Source of the DNA: Gammaproteobacteria bacterium | GTDB lineage: Bacteria > Pseudomonadota > Gammaproteobacteria > Poriferisulfidales > GCA-002705445 | Assembly (NCBI GenBank): GCA_029268385.1 | Contig: JAQWPG010000005.1 | Location: 104,977 to 168,976, forward strand | DNA length: 64,000 bases | Reading direction: 5' to 3' | Shown here: positions 1-8,767 of the stretch, piece by piece | Layout: each line of letters starts with the position of its first letter | Numbering within the stretch: the first letter of the stretch is position 1 | Notes under the pieces: generated by a model | What the model was told of the DNA's origin: nothing | Seen by the model: the letters and a program-made list of their open reading frames with translations, nothing else | The model's database searches: none | Made by a program: the position numbers and the translations under genes

Positions 1-869
1 TTGTATTAACAGCTGCGCTGTATTCAGAAAAAGTAAATTTAAGTGATAGGTTTAATACAAATCCTGGTTATAAAAAGATGGGGAGAAAAACATATAGGGA
101 TGTATCTAATTTTGGAGAGCTTACATCAGAAGGTGTAATTATAAAATCAAGTAATTTAGGTAGCATCATGATTCTAGAAAAAATCAATAAAAAACTATTT
201 TATGATTTATTGGAGCATGTTGGTTTTGGAGAAAAAATAAATTTAAATTTTCCATCAGAGGTAGAAGGTTCATTACCACACCATAGTGATTGGAAAAAAA
301 CTGACGTTAGATCATTAGCTCAAGGCTATCATTGTAGAGTCTCACCTCTGCAACTTGCAAAAGCCTATAGTGCAATTGCAAATAATGGTTTGGTAATTAA
401 TCCCAGATTAATTAAAAAAAATAAAATAGATATTTTTGAAGATAAAAAATACGAAAAAGAGTTTAATATAGTCAAAAATGTAATTAAAAAAGTTATTGAT
501 GAGGGTAGTGCACAAAGAGCAGCAATTCATGGATACACTGCTGGTGGTAAAACCGGTACTGCAGAACTATATATAGGTGGAAAAAATAAAAATAAATATA
601 GCAGCGAAAAACATACGGGACTATTTGCTGGTATAGCACCATTAAAAAATCCAAAATTAGTAATAGTTGTAGTAATAAATCAACCAAGTGATGAAAAATT
701 TGGTGGTGTTGTTGCAGCACCCGTGTTCAAAAAAATTGCGACAGACTCTTTAAGAATTTTAAATATAAGCCCAGATAATATTGATGCTTATGAAAAAAAG
801 GTTTTAAAAAAAGTTAAAAAACAAAATAGTTATACTTATAAAAACCCGGAGGTAAATAATGTCTTTTGA
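1..869 (+). CDS. ftsI: FtsI (PBP3), septal peptidoglycan transpeptidase, C-terminal part
   Basis: Septum-specific penicillin-binding protein that cross-links peptidoglycan in the periplasm as part of the divisome. The gene enters from the left edge, so its start is outside the window; the reading frame is open from base 3. Only the transpeptidase domain is present, with the family-typical TNPGY stretch near the edge, the SxN motif as SSN, and the KTGTA motif, after which the usual 'LFAG.AP...P.LVIVVVI' strand is clear. The active-site SxxK motif lies upstream, outside the window. It heads the visible part of the dcw cluster and its last 11 bp overlap ftsZ, which is not its usual neighbour (murE is). 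Confidence 0.95.
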   Translation, partial: VLTAALYSEKVNLSDRFNTNPGYKKMGRKTYRDVSNFGELTSEGVIIKSSNLGSIMILEKINKKLFYDLLEHVGFGEKINLNFPSEVEGSLPHHSDWKKTDVRSLAQGYHCRVSPLQLAKAYSAIANNGLVINPRLIKKNKIDIFEDKKYEKEFNIVKNVIKKVIDEGSAQRAAIHGYTAGGKTGTAELYIGGKNKNKYSSEKHTGLFAGIAPLKNPKLVIVVVINQPSDEKFGGVVAAPVFKKIATDSLRILNISPDNIDAYEKKVLKKVKKQNSYTYKNPEVNNVF

Positions 870-2154
870 ATTAATCGATACTAATGAGCAAAAAGCTGAT
901 ATTAAAGTAGTAGGTGTTGGTGGTTGTGGAAATAATGCAATTGAGTACATGATAGTTAATAAGGTTACTGGTGTAGATTTCATATGTGTAAATACAGATG
1001 CGCAAGATTTAAAAAATAACCCTGTTAATGATAATAGAAAATGTAATATCGGACATAATATTACAAGAGGATTGGGCGCAGGTGCAGATCCAGAAATTGG
1101 AAGACAAGCAGCAATAGAAGACAGAGATAAACTAAAAGAATCAATTGAAAATTGTGACATGTTATTTATTACAGCAGGAATGGGTGGGGGTACCGGTACT
1201 GGAGCATCTCCGGTAATAGCCGAACTAGCTAAAGAGCTTGGCATATTAACAGTTGCAGTAGTAACAAAGCCATGGGAATACGAAAAGAAAAAAAGAATGC
1301 TTAATGCAGAAAAAGGGATTGACGAACTAAGAAGTAAAGTTGATTCTTTAATAATAATTCCAAATGACAAACTATGTATTGATGATGACATGCCATTATC
1401 TGAAGCTAAAAACCAATCAAATGCAGTTTTAGAGAGAGCAGTAGGTGGTATAGCTGAATTAATAACTAAACCAGGCGAAATAAATTTAGATTTTGCAGAT
1501 GTAAAAAGTGTTATGTCGAACGCAGGATCAACAATGATGGGTAGCGGAATCGGCGAAGGAATAGACAGAGCCGAAGATGCAATTCAAGAGGCAATCGCAA
1601 GTCCATTACTTGAAGATGTTGATGTAAGAGACGCAAAAGGTTTACTAATAAACATTACATCAAACGGAAGTTTAACAAATGGAGAATTTAAGGCAATAGG
1701 CGATCATATTGGGAGTTTAGTTGATGAAGAAGAAGCTGATGTTATTGTTGGAACAACAATAGATGAATTATTAGAAGATAAGATAAAAATTACAGTTGTA
1801 GCAACAGGAATGAAAAATTCATATAGTGAAAATAATGCCAAGCAAGAAGTTGATATTATGTTAGACCCAATAAGTAATAAAATAAATTCAGAAGAAAACT
1901 TTATGAGTCAAAGCCAAGAGTTAGATAAAGAAGAAGTTCTAAATACAGAGCCAATATTTGAAAATCTTGGGCAGGAACAAGAATTATTTAATGCTTCAAA
2001 ACAGGAAATATATGAAATAAATAATAATACTGAGGAAAAATTAGCAAATAAAATAAAAAGCGAAAGCAATATAAAATACAAAAAAGATAGTAATGGAGAG
2101 CTAGATTTAGATTTTTTGGATATCCCAGCGTTTTTAAGAAAACAGGCTGATTAA
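859..2154 (+). CDS. ftsZ: FtsZ, tubulin-like cell division GTPase
   Basis: Polymerises into the cytoplasmic Z-ring that organises septation. The GTP-binding tubulin signature GGGTGTG is at residues 109-115, preceded by GVGGCGNNA near residue 18. A variable acidic/Asn-rich linker spans about residues 320-415, and the protein ends with the conserved tail peptide DIPAFLRKQAD that binds FtsA and ZipA. The length (431 aa) is normal. The start is set by a strong Shine-Dalgarno (CCGGAGG) 7 bp upstream, inside the end of ftsI. The position between ftsI and murE is abnormal; in gammaproteobacteria ftsZ normally follows ftsA, and here the ftsA-lpxC gap has no ftsZ. Confidence 0.97.
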   Translation: MSFELIDTNEQKADIKVVGVGGCGNNAIEYMIVNKVTGVDFICVNTDAQDLKNNPVNDNRKCNIGHNITRGLGAGADPEIGRQAAIEDRDKLKESIENCDMLFITAGMGGGTGTGASPVIAELAKELGILTVAVVTKPWEYEKKKRMLNAEKGIDELRSKVDSLIIIPNDKLCIDDDMPLSEAKNQSNAVLERAVGGIAELITKPGEINLDFADVKSVMSNAGSTMMGSGIGEGIDRAEDAIQEAIASPLLEDVDVRDAKGLLINITSNGSLTNGEFKAIGDHIGSLVDEEEADVIVGTTIDELLEDKIKITVVATGMKNSYSENNAKQEVDIMLDPISNKINSEENFMSQSQELDKEEVLNTEPIFENLGQEQELFNASKQEIYEINNNTEEKLANKIKSESNIKYKKDSNGELDLDFLDIPAFLRKQAD

Positions 2155-2179
2155 AAATACAATACAAAAGGAGATAAAA

Positions 2180-2314
2180 ATGAAAAATGTAATGTACTAC
2201 GGTTTAATAATAATTGGGTTCACTCTTTTAATAGGATGTAATACTGTAGATGGTATAGGTCGTGATATTTCTGCAGCTGCCGAATGGGTAAGCGGTGAAG
2301 CAAACGAAGAATAA
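2180..2314 (+). CDS. Entericidin-like small lipoprotein
   Basis: A 44-residue lipoprotein. A hydrophobic signal segment (residues 5-18) ends in the lipobox LIGC with the lipidated Cys at 20. The mature part begins CNTVDGIGRDISAAAEW, closely matching the entericidin A/B family pattern (CNTxxGxGxDIxxxG). A good ribosome-binding site (AAAAGGAG) precedes the ATG. It lies in the 175-bp gap between ftsZ and murE, in the same direction, and is probably co-transcribed with them. Entericidins are stress-linked outer membrane lipoproteins proposed as a toxin/antidote pair in E. coli; whether that role holds here is unknown. No second entericidin copy is seen beside it. Confidence 0.75.
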   Translation: MKNVMYYGLIIIGFTLLIGCNTVDGIGRDISAAAEWVSGEANEE

Positions 2315-2328
2315 TATAAAAAAAGCAA

Positions 2329-3786
2329 ATGAAATTAAACGAGATTTATTATGGTATAAAATTATCAAAAGATAATGTAAATATAAATGGAATAAGCGAA
2401 AATAGTAAGAATATAAGAAAAAATTATATTTTTTTCTCAAGGAAAAATAAAAAACTTCAAGAAGAGTATATAGAGGAAGCAATTAAAAACGGTGCTATTC
2501 TAATAATTCATGCAAAAAAAGATAAATTAAATATAAAAAAATATGAAACCAAATGCAAATTTTTAGAAGTAGAAGATATAAACAAAAGTATGTCCTTGGT
2601 ATCAAAAAAATTTTATAAAATAAAAAGTAAAGATTTTAAAATAATAGGTATTACAGGGACAAATGGAAAAAGCACAGTATCAGATTACATTGCACAATTA
2701 AATAAACTAAAAAAAAATAAAGTTGGCTTAATAGGTACTTTAGGAAATGGGGTATACCCTAATTTAAAAAATATTGCTCTAACAACACCAAATATAATTT
2801 CAATAAATAAATATATATCAGAATTTACTAAAAAAAATGTGTCTAAAATAGTAATAGAAGTATCTTCACATGGAATTAAACAAAGAAGAACAGAAGGAAT
2901 AATTTTTGACACGGTTATATTTACAAATTTAACACATGATCATATGGACTATCATAAAAATATGAGTAATTACTATAAAACTAAATTAAAATTATTCACT
3001 GAATACAAAAGTAAAAAAAAAATTATATGTATAGATAATAACTATGGAAAAAAAATAGTAGATTCAATAAAAAATAAAAAAGAGATTCAAACAGTATCTA
3101 TAAATAATAAAGAAGCTGACTTCTACACAAGTAATATAATATATTTTAATAATGGAATAAAATTTACAATACATTCAAGATATGGAACAGGTGAAGTAAC
3201 TACAAAAATATATGGAGAATTTGCAATAATAAATATTTTAACCGCAATTGCAACTTTAACCACAAATAAAAGTAATTTCATTGAACTTACAAATAATATA
3301 TCAAAATTAAAATCAGTAAATGGAAGAATGAATAAATACCATAGAAAAGGCTACCCTATAACATTTATTGATTTTGCTCATACACCAGAAGCTGCAAAAC
3401 TCGTAATAAATTCGATAAGAAAACATTTTCCTAAAAAAAAAGTTGTAACGATATTTGGATGTGGCGGTGAAAGAGATAATAAAAAAAGAAAAAAAATGGG
3501 AAAAATTATTAGTAAAATTTCAGATGAAATTATTATTACCAATGATAATCCTAGAAATGAATGCCAAGATAAAATCACAAAAGATATAATATTAGGTATT
3601 GAGAATAAAAAAAAATATGAAGTAATACTAAGTAGATCAGCTGCTATCAAAAAGGCATTAAAAAAATCTAATTTTAATAAAATTGTTTTAATATTGGGTA
3701 AAGGACATGAAAAATTTCAGGTTATAAAAAATAAAAAAGTTAAATTTTGTGATCGTGATAAAGTTATAAAGGCTATGTATACGTAA
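2329..3786 (+). CDS. murE: MurE, UDP-MurNAc-L-Ala-D-Glu:meso-DAP ligase
   Basis: Cytoplasmic ATP-dependent ligase that adds meso-diaminopimelate to the peptidoglycan precursor. The ATP-binding loop GITGTNGKST is at residues 107-116; the middle domain has the 'EVSSHGI' and 'TNLTHDHMDYH' stretches of Mur ligases. The DNPRNE sequence in the C-terminal domain is the meso-DAP recognition motif, so the stem peptide is DAP type. The length (485 aa) is normal. It starts 14 bp after the entericidin-like gene and its stop codon directly abuts the murF ATG. Confidence 0.95.
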   Translation: MKLNEIYYGIKLSKDNVNINGISENSKNIRKNYIFFSRKNKKLQEEYIEEAIKNGAILIIHAKKDKLNIKKYETKCKFLEVEDINKSMSLVSKKFYKIKSKDFKIIGITGTNGKSTVSDYIAQLNKLKKNKVGLIGTLGNGVYPNLKNIALTTPNIISINKYISEFTKKNVSKIVIEVSSHGIKQRRTEGIIFDTVIFTNLTHDHMDYHKNMSNYYKTKLKLFTEYKSKKKIICIDNNYGKKIVDSIKNKKEIQTVSINNKEADFYTSNIIYFNNGIKFTIHSRYGTGEVTTKIYGEFAIINILTAIATLTTNKSNFIELTNNISKLKSVNGRMNKYHRKGYPITFIDFAHTPEAAKLVINSIRKHFPKKKVVTIFGCGGERDNKKRKKMGKIISKISDEIIITNDNPRNECQDKITKDIILGIENKKKYEVILSRSAAIKKALKKSNFNKIVLILGKGHEKFQVIKNKKVKFCDRDKVIKAMYT

Positions 3787-5172
3787 ATGAAAAAATACTC
3801 ATTAAAAGAAATTGCGAAAAATATAAATGGAAATTTATATGGAAGTAATTTATTTGTAAATAAATTTTCAACAGATTCAAGAAATATAAATAATGGCGAT
3901 GTATTTATATGTTTGAAAGGTAAAAATTATGACGGGCATGACTTTATTGAAGATTCTCTTTTAAGCGCCTCATGTATTATTAGTTCAAAAAATATTCATA
4001 ATATTAATCTTAAAAAAAATTCATATATAAAAGTTGATGATACTTTAAAAGCATTACAAGATTTAAGCTTATATGTAAGGCAACAAAGTAAAGCAAAATT
4101 TATTGCTATAACAGGATCTAATGGAAAAACAACAGTAAAAGAAATGGTTGCTCATATACTCTCTGACTATAATGTTACTTATACAAAAGGTAATTTAAAT
4201 AATCACATTGGGGTTCCTATCACACTACTTTCATTAAACAATGATGAGGATTTTGTAGTTATAGAAGCTGGAGCTAATCATTTGGGGGAGATAGATGTTT
4301 TAGCAAAATTAATTCAACCAGATGTAGCTGCTGTAACAAATATTGGTTATGCTCATATTGAAGGCTTTGGAAATTTAGAGAATACTGCAAAAGAAAAATA
4401 CAGTTTATTTAACTCTGTAAAAAAAGATGGTGTAGTAGTTATTAATAACCAGGACAAATATCACAAAAAAATTGTCTGTAAAAGTAAAAAAATTTATTTT
4501 GGAGATCATGAAAATTTTTTAAATAAAATAATAAAAGTGATTAAAAATCTTTTCTATGAAACAAATTTTTTATATATAAAAAAGATAAATAATAATACTA
4601 TGGAATTAAATTATCTAAAATATAAAGAATCTTTTAAATTAAATTTAAATGGAGAGCATAATTTCTTAAATTCTGCTTGTGCTGCTTCAATAGCAATTTC
4701 TCTTGGAATTAGTTTAAAAGATATTAAAAAAAAACTAGAAACTTTTAAACCTGTTTCATCTAGGTTGAAAATACATAAATTAGAGAACAGCATTACTATT
4801 ATAGATGATTGTTATAACGCAAATCCAAGCTCTTTTAAAGCGGCAATATTATTTTTATCTAGTTTAAATGAAAAAAAATTAGTTTTAATGGGTGATATGG
4901 TGGAATTAGGTAACGATGCTAGAAAATTTCATACTGAGATTGGAGAATATGCAAAAGCTCAAGGTGTTAGCAAGTTTTTAAGTATTGGCAGTCACAGTAA
5001 GTTTGCGTCTGATGTTTTTGGGGAAAATGGTTATCATTTTGAAAGTGCTGATAGACTAAAAAGTTTTTTAAATAATAGTATAGATTCATATTCCTGTATA
5101 CTTATAAAAGGATCAAGATCCTCAAAACTAGAAGAGTATGTCGAATTTTTAAAAAATAGGAGTAACAAATAA
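3787..5172 (+). CDS. murF: MurF, UDP-MurNAc-tripeptide:D-Ala-D-Ala ligase
   Basis: Adds the D-Ala-D-Ala dipeptide made by Ddl (also in this cluster) to complete the UDP-MurNAc-pentapeptide. The ATP-binding loop TGSNGKT is at residues 109-115; 'EAGANHLGEI' and 'DDCYNANP' are family-typical, and the C-terminus ends with 'KGSRSSKLE', characteristic of MurF. The length (461 aa) is normal. There is no gap after murE, and the last base of its stop codon is the first base of the mraY start, indicating translational coupling. Confidence 0.95.
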   Translation: MKKYSLKEIAKNINGNLYGSNLFVNKFSTDSRNINNGDVFICLKGKNYDGHDFIEDSLLSASCIISSKNIHNINLKKNSYIKVDDTLKALQDLSLYVRQQSKAKFIAITGSNGKTTVKEMVAHILSDYNVTYTKGNLNNHIGVPITLLSLNNDEDFVVIEAGANHLGEIDVLAKLIQPDVAAVTNIGYAHIEGFGNLENTAKEKYSLFNSVKKDGVVVINNQDKYHKKIVCKSKKIYFGDHENFLNKIIKVIKNLFYETNFLYIKKINNNTMELNYLKYKESFKLNLNGEHNFLNSACAASIAISLGISLKDIKKKLETFKPVSSRLKIHKLENSITIIDDCYNANPSSFKAAILFLSSLNEKKLVLMGDMVELGNDARKFHTEIGEYAKAQGVSKFLSIGSHSKFASDVFGENGYHFESADRLKSFLNNSIDSYSCILIKGSRSSKLEEYVEFLKNRSNK

Positions 5173-6248
5173 TGATTTTATTTTTTTTAGACTTACTAAT
5201 TAGTATAAATGCTAATTTTCTTGTTTTTGAATATATTACTCTTAGAGCTATTTTGAGTATTATTACTGCACTATTAATTTCATTAATACTTGGACCTTAT
5301 ATAATAAAAAGTTTTTCAAATAATAATTTATCAGAAGTAATTAGAAATGACGGACCAAGTTCACATATTAATAAATCAGGTACTCCCACTATGGGTGGTT
5401 TATTAATTTTATCATCTTTGTTAGTTACAACTTTATTATGGGCAAATCTTGAAAACAAGTATATACAGTATTTGATTATTACAACCTTACTATTTGCAAT
5501 TATTGGATTCATTGACGACTATATAAAATTAAAGAGTAGAAAGGGAATATCTGCAAGTTTCAAAATTATTATGCAGATTTTTGCAGCAACTTTTATCTCT
5601 ATATTAATGTTTAGTCAAATTGAATTAGTGCAAGAGCAACAATTTATAATACCTTTTTTTAAACATATTATTTTAGATCTTGGAATATATTTTATTCCTC
5701 TTTCAGCATTGGTCATAATTTCTACAAGTAATGCTGTTAATTTAACTGATGGATTAGATGGACTAGCAATAATGCCTGTAGTACTCGTAAGTGGTGGGCT
5801 TGGAGTATTTGCTTATTTAACAGGAAATATTAATTTTTCAGAATACCTCTTGATACCTTACATTAAAGACGCAGGTGAAATAACAATATTTATAGGAGCT
5901 ATTGTTGGCTCAGGACTAGGATTCTTGTGGTTTAATACCTATCCGGCACAAGTATTTATGGGTGATGTTGGAGCATTATCTTTAGGTGCTGCTGTAGGCC
6001 TAATAGCAATTATTGTTCGACAAGAAATAGTTTTAATTATAATGGGTGGAATATTTGTATTAGAGGCTATGTCTGTAATAATTCAAGTATTATCCTATAA
6101 AGTAAGGAAAAAAAGAGTTTTCCTAATGGCGCCATTCCATCATCATTTTGAGCAAAAAGGATGGGCCGAACCCAAAGTAGTGGTAAGATTTTGGATTATT
6201 AGTTTTATACTTATTTTAGTTGGGCTTGCAACTCTAAAACTAAGGTAA
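5172..6248 (+). CDS. mraY: MraY, phospho-MurNAc-pentapeptide translocase
   Basis: Integral membrane enzyme that transfers phospho-MurNAc-pentapeptide to undecaprenyl phosphate, giving lipid I. About ten hydrophobic segments are visible. Catalytic landmarks are 'PTMGGLL' near residue 73, the acidic pair in 'IDDYIKLK', 'NAVNLTDGLDGLA' and the terminal 'MAPFHHHFE' histidine motif. The length is 358 aa. Its ATG overlaps the murF stop codon (TAATG). Confidence 0.96.
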   Translation: MILFFLDLLISINANFLVFEYITLRAILSIITALLISLILGPYIIKSFSNNNLSEVIRNDGPSSHINKSGTPTMGGLLILSSLLVTTLLWANLENKYIQYLIITTLLFAIIGFIDDYIKLKSRKGISASFKIIMQIFAATFISILMFSQIELVQEQQFIIPFFKHIILDLGIYFIPLSALVIISTSNAVNLTDGLDGLAIMPVVLVSGGLGVFAYLTGNINFSEYLLIPYIKDAGEITIFIGAIVGSGLGFLWFNTYPAQVFMGDVGALSLGAAVGLIAIIVRQEIVLIIMGGIFVLEAMSVIIQVLSYKVRKKRVFLMAPFHHHFEQKGWAEPKVVVRFWIISFILILVGLATLKLR

Positions 6249-6262
6249 AGAATTTAACAAAT

Positions 6263-7606
6263 ATGAAAAAAAATGAACTGCCAATAGCAATAATCGGACT
6301 TGGAAAAACAGGTTTATCTGTTGCTAAATATTTGAAAAAAATTAATAAGAACTTTGTTGTATATGATACGAGAAATAATTTAGAGATTAATAGTGAAATA
6401 AAAAAATATATAAATAGAAAAAATATAATTTTGGGAGAGCTAAAAGATTTTTTTATAAGTAATCATGAAAAATTTATAATTAGTCCAGGTGTTAATTTAC
6501 GTTCTGATTTTTTAGAAGAAATAGAAAAGAACAATAAACTTTTAATAACAGATATTGATATATTTAATGAGAAAAATCAAAGTAAGACTATCTGCATAAC
6601 TGGTTCAAATGGAAAAACTACCGTAACTTCTATTCTAGAACATATATTAAAAGGTATGGGGAAGCATGCAAAAGCAGGAGGTAATATAGGACTGCCTGTT
6701 TTAGAACTACTAATTGATAATTTAGAATATAGCATAATTGAGTTATCAAGTTTTCAATTAGAAATGACAAAAAATATAAATTGTGATGTAGCGACAATAA
6801 CAAATATAACACCAGATCATCTAGATAGACATAAAACTTTGAAAAATTACATTAATATTAAGCATAAAATATTTGATAATGCTAAAAATATAATTATCAA
6901 TAGAAATGACAATAAAATAAAAAAAGAAATTTATGAATATAAATATTCTTTTGGAGGCGATACTCCGTTTGATAATAATAGTTTTGGTATTGTTGTAAAA
7001 AATAATAAGAGATATATTTTTCATGGTAATAAAGAAATTCTTTGCGAGGACGAAATTTTATTAATTGGTATTCACAATTTAGTTAATATATGTAATTGTT
7101 TAAGCATCATACTTTCTCTTGGATTAAATATTAATGAAGCAAAAAAACACATAAAAAGTTTTAAATGTTTAGAGCATAGGATGGAAAAATTTTTAGAGTT
7201 GGATAAAATTAGCTGGATTAATGACTCAAAAGCTACAAATATTGATTCAACAATATCAGCAATTAAATCCCTAGAGGGTAAAATCATATTGATTTTAGGT
7301 GGAAGGTCTAAAACTAATAATTACTCTCAATTAAAACAAGTGCTAGATGATAAAATATTACGAGTCATATTGTACGGAGAGTGCAAAGAAATGCTTAATA
7401 AAGAACTTTCAGGTAATAATAATATCGATGTTGTAGAAAATATTAATGAAGCTGTAAAAATAGCAAAAAAATATACTGATAATAGTGATAAAAGTTGTGA
7501 AATAACTGTACTTCTATCTCCTGCATGTTCGAGTTATGACATGTTTAAATCATATGAGGAAAGAGGTATAAATTTTAAAAAAAATGTAATAGAAAGTTAC
7601 AGGTAA
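6263..7606 (+). CDS. murD: MurD, UDP-MurNAc-L-Ala:D-Glu ligase
   Basis: Cytoplasmic ligase adding D-glutamate to UDP-MurNAc-L-Ala. The N-terminal domain starts with the dinucleotide-fold-like 'IIGLGKTGLS'; the ATP loop ITGSNGKTT is at residues 112-120, followed by 'ELSSFQLE' and 'ITPDHLDRH', typical of MurD. 'WINDSKATN' and the late 'LLSPACSSYDMFKSYEERG' are diagnostic. The length is 447 aa. It lies 14 bp after mraY and 4 bp before ftsW. Confidence 0.95.
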   Translation: MKKNELPIAIIGLGKTGLSVAKYLKKINKNFVVYDTRNNLEINSEIKKYINRKNIILGELKDFFISNHEKFIISPGVNLRSDFLEEIEKNNKLLITDIDIFNEKNQSKTICITGSNGKTTVTSILEHILKGMGKHAKAGGNIGLPVLELLIDNLEYSIIELSSFQLEMTKNINCDVATITNITPDHLDRHKTLKNYINIKHKIFDNAKNIIINRNDNKIKKEIYEYKYSFGGDTPFDNNSFGIVVKNNKRYIFHGNKEILCEDEILLIGIHNLVNICNCLSIILSLGLNINEAKKHIKSFKCLEHRMEKFLELDKISWINDSKATNIDSTISAIKSLEGKIILILGGRSKTNNYSQLKQVLDDKILRVILYGECKEMLNKELSGNNNIDVVENINEAVKIAKKYTDNSDKSCEITVLLSPACSSYDMFKSYEERGINFKKNVIESYR

Positions 7607-7610
7607 TTTA

Positions 7611-8762
7611 ATGAGAAAAAAATCTAAAGATAATTTAAGCAATATAATTAAACCTTTTTTTGATATTAGCTTTCTTTTTCTTATAGTAACAATAATATTA
7701 TTTGGCCTTCTAATTCTTACAACTGCATCTATAGATCTATCATATAAGAATTTTAATGAGCCCTTTTATTACACAGTAAAGCAGTTAATACATTTATTAA
7801 TAAGTATTTTTATATGTTATTTTTTTATCCATATTAGTACAGAAAACTTAAAAATAAATTACAAGATATTTTTTTTATTTTTTTTATTTTTTCTATTTTT
7901 AGTGTTAATTCCGGGAGTAGGAAAAACCGTAAATAACAGCACAAGGTGGTTAAGTTTCTTTGGCTTAAATATGCAGCCAGCAGAATTTTTTAAATTATTT
8001 TATATAATATGGCTTTGCGCTTATCTTGATTATAATAAAAAAACTATTCATCAATTAAAAGTATTTATTGTTCCTATATTAATTTTTTCAATAAGTGCAT
8101 TTTTATTGTTGTTGCAGCCAGATTTTGGCTCAACTGCAGTTATTTTTTTAATGACATTTATAATGTTATATATTGCCAAAGCTAAAGTAATTCATTTAGC
8201 ATCAATGTTATTTTATGGATTATTGGGAGCAACAATATTAATACTAATTAGTAGTGAAAGGCTTTCTAGGTTAAATTTTTTAGAGCCTTGCAAGGACTAC
8301 GATAATGCATATCATTTATGTTGGTCACTAATGGCTATTGGAAGTGGTGGATTGCTTGGAAAAGGACTGGGCGCTAGCACAACTAAGCTCTCATATCTTC
8401 CAGAGGCGCACACAGACTTTATTTTTGCAATACTAGCTGAAGAACTTGGTATTTTTGGAGTTTTTTTTATAGTCTTTTTATTTTACTTATTTATTAAAAA
8501 ATGCTTTTTCTTGGGAGATAAAGCCTTAAGAGTTGGCTTGGTATTTCAAGGCTACTTATCTTATGCTATTGGAATATTTATTACTTCACAGGCACTCTTA
8601 AATATAAGCGTAAATCTTGGCATTATGCCAACAAAAGGTCTAGTGCTACCTTTTTTTAGTTATGGTGGAAGTAATTATTTAGTTTCTATATTATCTATTA
8701 CTATAATACTAAGAATTTATAGAGACGTGTATAAGCAAAGTATAAATAGTTCTCTAAGGTAA
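7611..8762 (+). CDS. ftsW: FtsW, septal peptidoglycan glycosyltransferase (SEDS family)
   Basis: Polytopic inner membrane protein of the SEDS family that polymerises glycan strands at the septum with FtsI. About ten membrane segments are present. Family landmarks are 'NNSTRWLSFFGLNMQPAEFFKL', 'QPDFGSTAVI', 'PEAHTDFIFAILAEELG' and the final 'GLVLPFFSYGGSNYL'. A run of Phe/Leu around residues 83-97 is encoded by a nearly pure poly-T stretch, but the frame stays open. The length is 383 aa. Confidence 0.95.
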   Translation: MRKKSKDNLSNIIKPFFDISFLFLIVTIILFGLLILTTASIDLSYKNFNEPFYYTVKQLIHLLISIFICYFFIHISTENLKINYKIFFLFFLFFLFLVLIPGVGKTVNNSTRWLSFFGLNMQPAEFFKLFYIIWLCAYLDYNKKTIHQLKVFIVPILIFSISAFLLLLQPDFGSTAVIFLMTFIMLYIAKAKVIHLASMLFYGLLGATILILISSERLSRLNFLEPCKDYDNAYHLCWSLMAIGSGGLLGKGLGASTTKLSYLPEAHTDFIFAILAEELGIFGVFFIVFLFYLFIKKCFFLGDKALRVGLVFQGYLSYAIGIFITSQALLNISVNLGIMPTKGLVLPFFSYGGSNYLVSILSITIILRIYRDVYKQSINSSLR

Positions 8763-8767
8763 ATATA

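Noticed and set aside
804..1391. Long open frame on the minus strand opposite ftsZ
   Set aside because: It lies wholly antisense to a clearly conserved gene, has Ser/Leu-rich low-complexity translation and no ribosome-binding site; it is a by-product of the codon use of ftsZ.
7866..7910. Poly-T runs inside ftsW as a possible programmed frameshift or sequencing error
   Set aside because: The FtsW frame stays open across it, and the encoded Phe/Leu stretch falls in an expected membrane span.
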